DNA of 64,000 nt from Flaveria trinervia (lineage: Eukaryota > Streptophyta > Magnoliopsida > Asterales > Asteraceae). How positions within the stretch are numbered: the stretch's first letter is position 1; each line of letters starts with the position of its first letter. The stretch lies in NCBI GenBank assembly GCA_025506515.1, contig CM046453.1, positions 32,130,715 through 32,194,714 of the forward strand, given 5' to 3'. The notes beneath the pieces were generated by a model. The model was given only the letters and a program-made list of their open reading frames with translations. It was not told where the DNA came from and searched no databases. The position numbers and the translations under genes were made by a program. This document shows positions 58,817-64,000 of this stretch, in pieces.

Positions 58817-61302
58817 CTGTTACACAAAGATAGTAACATTAGTACCATTTAAAAGAAAGTAATGAACCTAAGCTTGAAGAACATCTTTCTGTCATGCGAT
58901 TGAAGTTGTGCGACTGAGTTCACAGTGCGATTGAACCGTGCGAAAGGGGTTCAGTCGTACGATTGAATGGTCCGAATGGGGTTCAGTCGTGCGATTGACC
59001 CCATACGTATCTCATGTGTGCGATTGGGCTCCTACGCATATACCTTCATGCGGTTACTCAGTCATGCGACTGAACTTCATACGCATGGTTCAGCCATGCG
59101 TATGGGCATTTGAGCCCTTCAGTCGTGCGACTGAAGTTCATCTTGCTGTCCATTCGCATGAAGACCCACTGTGCGATTCACATTTTCAGTTTCACCAATC
59201 TTTGTTTTTAAACCTATATCTAGTTCATTTGAGTCGCCATCTCGTCACTAATGACCTAGTAAACTTAATTTTAACATTTAGCTTAGTTTATGTAGGTTAT
59301 TAGGGCATTTTTCAGTTCGATCAAGTTTCATTCGAATAACCTAAATTGGACTAAAATCTTCTGATTTCTACAAGATTGAACTACAATGTACCTTTATTCT
59401 TGTCAATCGAAAGTCAGAAGATGAATTGCAATGTGAACAACTATCTCTAGAATTTGGCAGAGTAACGGTAAAGAAAGCGATTTGGGTGCGATTGGGAGTG
59501 ATGAGTGAGATGCGATCGACTGAGGTCCTTTAAATACTACCCTAAGTTCAATCGGCGACTGGCCTCATTCGCACAGTTCATTCGGGCGACTGAGGTTCAG
59601 TCGTGCGATTGGTCCAGTCGGTCGCAGTCAGTTCACCTCTCATGGTCGACTGGTCATTCGGTCTTCTACTATTTCATTCTCCATCTTCTATTCGGTCGAA
59701 TGGATCATTTCATGTCCATTCGTGCGAATGGGTCCATTCGCATGGTTGGTCCATATTCATGGTCCAATCGTGCGAATGGGTCACACTTGGTAGATTTTCT
59801 GCCATTTTTGAACATTTTAACCTTTTGAAATAGACATTATAAGCTCTTAACCAATTCAGTCACTTCAGACGTGACCTTTTAAATTTTGAAAAACATGTGG
59901 CCATCTCAGACATGACCCTTTTAGGTAAGTTATTCCCTTCTGATTTCCCTGATGTAGTCCGACAGACACACAAATTAAGATAACATAGAAACTTAAACTA
60001 ACTACACAAATAAAGTTTATTTTTGGACTTTTTGTGAGAGATAAAACCCTAAGATGGAAATCTAAGGGATTTGTTAGGGAGTAGACAGCTTCAACTTAGA
60101 TTGATCATATCTGGACCAATTCAATTTTGGAATCATACAGGAACATCAAATCATTTGGGACTTGTTATTAAAACTTTTGATGCTTAAATTCTCGGTGTTC
60201 ATCCAGAGTCGTTAGCAACTTAAGGAAATCATACTGAAACTCTTAGATTTTCACATTGATTTGAACTCTTGAGAATGTAGCCACTAAGATTGTCAGTATG
60301 TTTGTCCACTTAAATCCATACACAGACTTTTGACGCAGACTGGTGACTGATTTAGGTTTATTATTTCAGCTAACATTTGTGGATCCCACACTTATATGGT
60401 AATCAACATTCCTCAGAGGTTTTGAGCGGTCTACGGGTATTATTACAAGAAGAGACTATTCTTAGAGCTTTCAAAGAGAAGCCTGTCCTCAGGTCAGTGC
60501 CATCGCACAGCAGAGAGGCGGCAAACAACAATGAATTCTAGAATATCTAGGTTATGCTTATCCTCAGGTCAGTGCCATCGCACAGCAGAGAGGCACACAA
60601 CCTATCTCCTTGTTAGAGCAGCTTTTATTTGACACAATATGCACCAACAACATAAGTCATTAGCTTTATTGCATTTGTCTTTCATTTTTTCTAGCTTTGC
60701 TCTAATTATGGTCATCCGCACACTTTTGTGGCATTTAAATGCTCATTACCCCTTATTGGAATATATTTGATTGTGTTAACCAGTGATAAGATGGAAGCCC
60801 ACAGTCAGTTGAACAACTTAGTTTGATCTTGAGATCACCAATCAGGTCTAATTGTCTATTGTGTTGAATCTACCAACATATCATTTGTGGTCTAGCAGCC
60901 TCTAAGTCTACTTTCTTTGTGTCACCTTAGGAGTTGCCAGTTTTCTATCATCTTCCCTTTTTATATTGCTTAGACTACACAGACTTATACTTTGAACTTT
61001 TGCATCTTTTCAAACTTAAATTTTTAAATCCCTCTTGATTTGTTCCTGTGTACTATCATTTTCCAAAGGTATTGAATCGGTATCACAGACACAATCTACC
61101 TTATTTCAGCTAGTTACCCCTTCTCCCTCATTTTTTTAATGTTAACTTGCTGACATATTCTCCCCCTAAAATACTAAAATCATTTCGGATTTAATTATTT
61201 TTGGATTTTAATAAACAGCAAAATAACATGAGTTTAAATATAACAGACAAAAGAAAAACAGATAACATAAAATAAAATAAACGTTAACGAAACTACATCG
61301 GA
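58817..61302 (-). promoter_or_regulatory. pol-aORF spacer of element E
   Basis: A non-coding 2.5-kb spacer. Two clusters of CAGTCGTRCGACTGA-like palindromes (58890-59160 and 59560-59780) match those in the LTR. A TATA-like TATTTAAAGG (minus, 59529-59538) lies downstream of the second cluster. Directly in front of the aORF ATG the minus strand reads TACTAATG...TTTGTGTAACAG, a branch point plus acceptor. A 36-base segment (cctcaggtcagtgccatcgc...) is duplicated at about 60489 and 60562. No gene is seen in 59800-61300. Confidence 0.5.
59529..59538 (-). promoter_or_regulatory. TATA-like element in spacer of E
   Basis: Minus strand GTATTTAAAGGACC, followed by a CT/AC-rich leader-like stretch (CATCTCACTCATCACTCCC). 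It is about 710 bases ahead of the aORF ATG, so an intron in the leader would be needed. Confidence 0.35.
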
Positions 61303-62809
61303 CTACACATTATTCTCATCAGGAATTACCTCACTTTTCTTTTTAACGCCGTTGACCTCTAGCAAATATTGAAAACGTGGTTTATCAAAGGCTTTAGTAT
61401 AGAGGTCAGCACGTTGAAAATCAGTATTAATAACCACATCAATTAAGTTCTTTTCAAAACAGTCTCTTATGAAGTGGTATTTAATACCGATGTGTTTGGT
61501 CTTAGGATGTTGAACCGGATTTTTGGTTACTGCAATTGCAGCAGAGTTATCAACAAAAATAGGAGTAGATGAGAATTTAAACCGTAATCCCGCATTTGCT
61601 GTTGAATCCAAATGATTTGTGAACAGCAACTTGCAGCAGCAACATATTCGGCTTCACAGGTTGACAATGCAACCGATGTCTGCTTCTTACACTGCCATGT
61701 AACTAATCTTCTCCCAAAGAATTGACACCCCGCTGATGTAGACTTGTAGTTCATTTTGCAGCCTCCATAGTCCGAGTCACTATACGCGTGAGCTCAAAAT
61801 CGTCATCATGAGGATACCACAACCCCAGTGTGGGTGTACCCTTTAGATAGCGAAAAATCCTTTTGACCCCGATCAGATGATTGACCTTAGGTTTAGCCTG
61901 ATATCTGGAACATAAACATGTAGCATACATGATATCAGGTCTTGAGGCAGTGAGATACATGAGGGATCCAATCATTCCTCGGTACATAGTGGCATCTACA
62001 AGATCTCCATTCTCATCAGGTGCTATATCATGATTCGTAGCAAGTGGAGTCCCAGCAGCAGAAGCATTCTCCATGTCAAAGCGACTGAGAATGTCTCCTA
62101 CATACTTGGTCTGATGTAGAAAGATCCCATTAGGTGTTTGATCCACCTGTAACCCGAGAAAGAACTTCATCTCCCCCATAGCACTCATCTCAAACTCTTT
62201 CTTCATCACTGCTTCAAACTCTTTGCATAACTCTTCGTTCTTTGACCCGAAGATTATGTCATCAACATATATCTGTACAAGCAGTAGGTCGCCATCCTTT
62301 TCTTTAATAAACAGTGTACAGTCAATGACTCCCCTGCGAAAGCCGTGTTTCACAAGATGAGTCGAGAGTTTCTCATACCAAGCTCGAGGAGCTTGATGAA
62401 GCCCATATAAAGCTTTGTCGAGCTTGTAAACTCTATCCCGATGATAAGGGTCTTCAAATCCCTCGGGTTGACTTACATAGACTGTTTCCCTGATTTCCCC
62501 ATGAAGGAATGCACTCTTCACATCTAATTGGTAGACTTTAATCTTCATGTACGATGCATAGGCAAGGAAGATACGAATAGCTTCCATCCTTGCCACGGGT
62601 GCAAACACCTCATTATAGTCAATCCCCTCGACTTGGCGAAAACCTTGAACCACCAGTCGAGCTTTGTTCCTGATAATGACTCCTTGGTCATCCTTCTTGC
62701 ATTTTAGTACCCATTTGGTGCCAATGACTTTAGCACCTTTAGGTCTATCAACCAGAGTCCATACACCTAACTTCTTAAACTGCAGAAGTTCTTCTTGCAT
62801 GGCACTCAC
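61303..62809 (-). pseudogene. pol of element E: RT and RNase H
   Basis: RT is one open frame (61751-62809) with MQEELLQFKKLGVW, KARLVVQGFRQVEGIDY, QLDVKSAFLHG, LYGLHQAPRAWYEKL, YVDDIIFGS and GSLMYLTASRPDIMYATC. The catalytic aspartates are intact. RNase H follows in two other frames (61527-61754 with ALSTCEAEYVAAAS and 61303-61629 with KTKHIGIKYHFIRDCFEKN and ADLYTKAF). The RT/RNase H break near 61775 is a missing base in a GG pair; without it the frame would run FELTAYSDSDYGGCK. E is therefore the best-preserved pol in the window. Confidence 0.87.
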
Positions 62810-64000
62810 CCACGCCTCATCATTTAGTGCTTCACTGACATATTTTGGCTCAACCTGCGAAACAAAACATCGATAAGCACCATCATGAATGTAACCTTCT
62901 CCATAACTGAGGCGTAATCAGCTGAGTATAGCTGATTTCGGGTTGTACTCCTGATCGGACATCTCCAATAACATTGTCAAGGGGATGATAGACGTTTAGT
63001 CGTGATCCTGGAGTAGTCGGCACAGTCACCTCCGAACCAAGATTGTGAACATTTTGTTCTGCATCTGAGGAGGTGGAGTTTGAGGTTCCGAAGTCGAGGG
63101 TGCATCACTTATGGATGCTTGTGGACTTTCAGGAACTGGAACCTGTTCCTCCTGACTGTTCTGGTCATCTGCTTCAGTTTCATCTTCAGAGGAGGAGTCA
63201 CTGTCATCGACTACCCCTTCTGACTGAGTAGATGATTCTCCCTGTGTGCTAGATGGTGTATTTAGAATATCATACATCATCCTAGTATAACTCATCATCC
63301 GAGGGAGAGAGAGGGATGTTGAAGGATTTGAAGAATCCATCATAATCGAAGAAGTATGCAGGTCCTTTGCCTGTAGGTGGTGTGGTATATCTCTGAACGT
63401 CGACATTACACCACACTTCTACAAGACCCGTTGAGTTATTGTAAACTCGCTTGTTCGGTATGTTGTATCCTAGAAAAATTCCTTCAACTGCCTTCTCGCT
63501 GAATTTTCTTCTTGTGTCTTCTTCAGAAGTGTACACGGTGCGCCAAAAGGTTCAAGATACTCCAAATTCGGTTTGCGTCTTTGTAGTAGCTCATAACATG
63601 TCTTTCCGTGGCGCTTGACTATTAGGACTCGATTCAGTGTATAACAGCATTTGCCACTGCCTCATTCCAGAATTGGATAGGCAGTTTCGAGTCTGCCAGC
63701 ATAGTCCGTGCTGTCTCTATCAAACTCCTGTTCTTTCTCTCAGCAACGCCATTCATCTGAGGTGTGTAAGCAGAAGTGAATTGATGCACAATTCCCTTTT
63801 CCTTGCAGTATGCCTCCATCCCTTGATTCTTGAATTCTGTCCCGTTGTCTGAGCGTATTTGTCGAACTTTTAGCTTGTAGAGGGATTCCAGTGTGGTTAC
63901 TAATTCCTTGAATGTCTCCAAAGTTTCTGATTTGGATTTCAGAAACATTACCCAAGTGAACCTTGAGTAGTCATCAGTGACCACAAAACAGTACACGTCG
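62810..64000 (-). pseudogene. pol of element E: integrase and linker (partial)
   Basis: Integrase core 63634-63996 with VTDDYSRFTWVMF, RSDNGTEFKN and GVAERKNRSLIETARTML, so D, D and E are all visible, then a C-terminal segment (KAVEGIFLGYNIPNKRVYN, 63282-63536). An acidic linker (SDSSSEDETEADDQ, about 63180) and a Pro/Ser-rich stretch precede RT. Frame changes near 63635, 63540, 63300 and 62930. The protein continues past the window edge. Confidence 0.82.

Larger units (their letters stand above)
54710..64000 (-). mobile_element. Sirevirus-like Copia element E (3' part, runs off the window)
   Basis: Read on the minus strand from the right edge: integrase, RT, RNase H, 2.5-kb spacer, third ORF, polypurine tract and 3' LTR (54710-55411). 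Gag, protease and the 5' LTR lie beyond 64000. It has the same architecture as A/C but the sequence is strongly diverged, so it is a second family of the same lineage. Confidence 0.87.

Noticed and set aside
61303..64000. Endogenous pararetrovirus (caulimovirid) pol
   Set aside because: Integrase precedes RT, LTR and purine tract are present, and motifs are of Copia type; no movement or coat protein is seen.

Overview
This is plant nuclear DNA, probably from a eudicot. The retroelement style is reminiscent of Asteraceae, but that is a guess. It contains one housekeeping gene with about 20 exons, AT-rich introns and intergenic DNA, and nested transposable elements of several orders. No bacterial gene organisation is present.

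Left third (1-30440): a stack of Sirevirus-like Ty1/Copia retrotransposons laid out as LTR1 - full internal region A - LTR2 - 5' part of a copy B fused at about 16432 to most of an older copy C - LTR3. A and C have the order gag, protease, integrase, RT, RNase H, then about 0.7 kb of spacer with a TATA box, then a third reading frame of about 1,090-1,100 codons (called aORF here) and a polypurine tract. LTR3 is split by a 4.36-kb PIF/Harbinger DNA transposon (25364-29723, TAA target duplication). That transposon has a spliced DDE transposase, a SANT/Myb-like second gene, a ~128-bp tandem array and a very GC-rich subterminal block.

Middle (30440-40225): a gutted Mutator-like element carrying a Cassandra TRIM (5S-rRNA-derived LTRs, minus orientation), a relic of a plant-mobile-domain-type ORF, two inverted-repeat MITEs, and a gag-only LTR retrotransposon (37646-39474).

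Host gene (40226-49405, minus): a LON1-type mitochondrial ATP-dependent Lon protease in 20 exons, about 938 residues once three one-base deletions are allowed for. A 662-bp non-autonomous Harbinger relative sits in its last intron, between the codons of the protease serine and lysine. A (GAT)n microsatellite lies just upstream of its start codon.

Right end (50300-64000): a 5'-truncated, decayed Copia copy D on the plus strand, abutted by the 3' LTR of a minus-strand Sirevirus-like element E. E runs off the window with integrase, RT, RNase H, a 2.5-kb spacer and its own diverged aORF.

The most interesting material is the third ORF. Two diverged families (A/C and E) keep it, and each family repeats its own short palindromic motif in both the LTR and the pol-aORF spacer. 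Promoter-like or splice-acceptor-like signals sit in front of the ORF. A branch-point/acceptor-like signal also overlaps the gag stop codon in copies A, B, C and D. A second theme is sequence quality: A and B, LTR1 and LTR2, and the LON1 exons all show an excess of one-base deletions in short runs, so many apparent frameshifts may be long-read assembly errors rather than decay.
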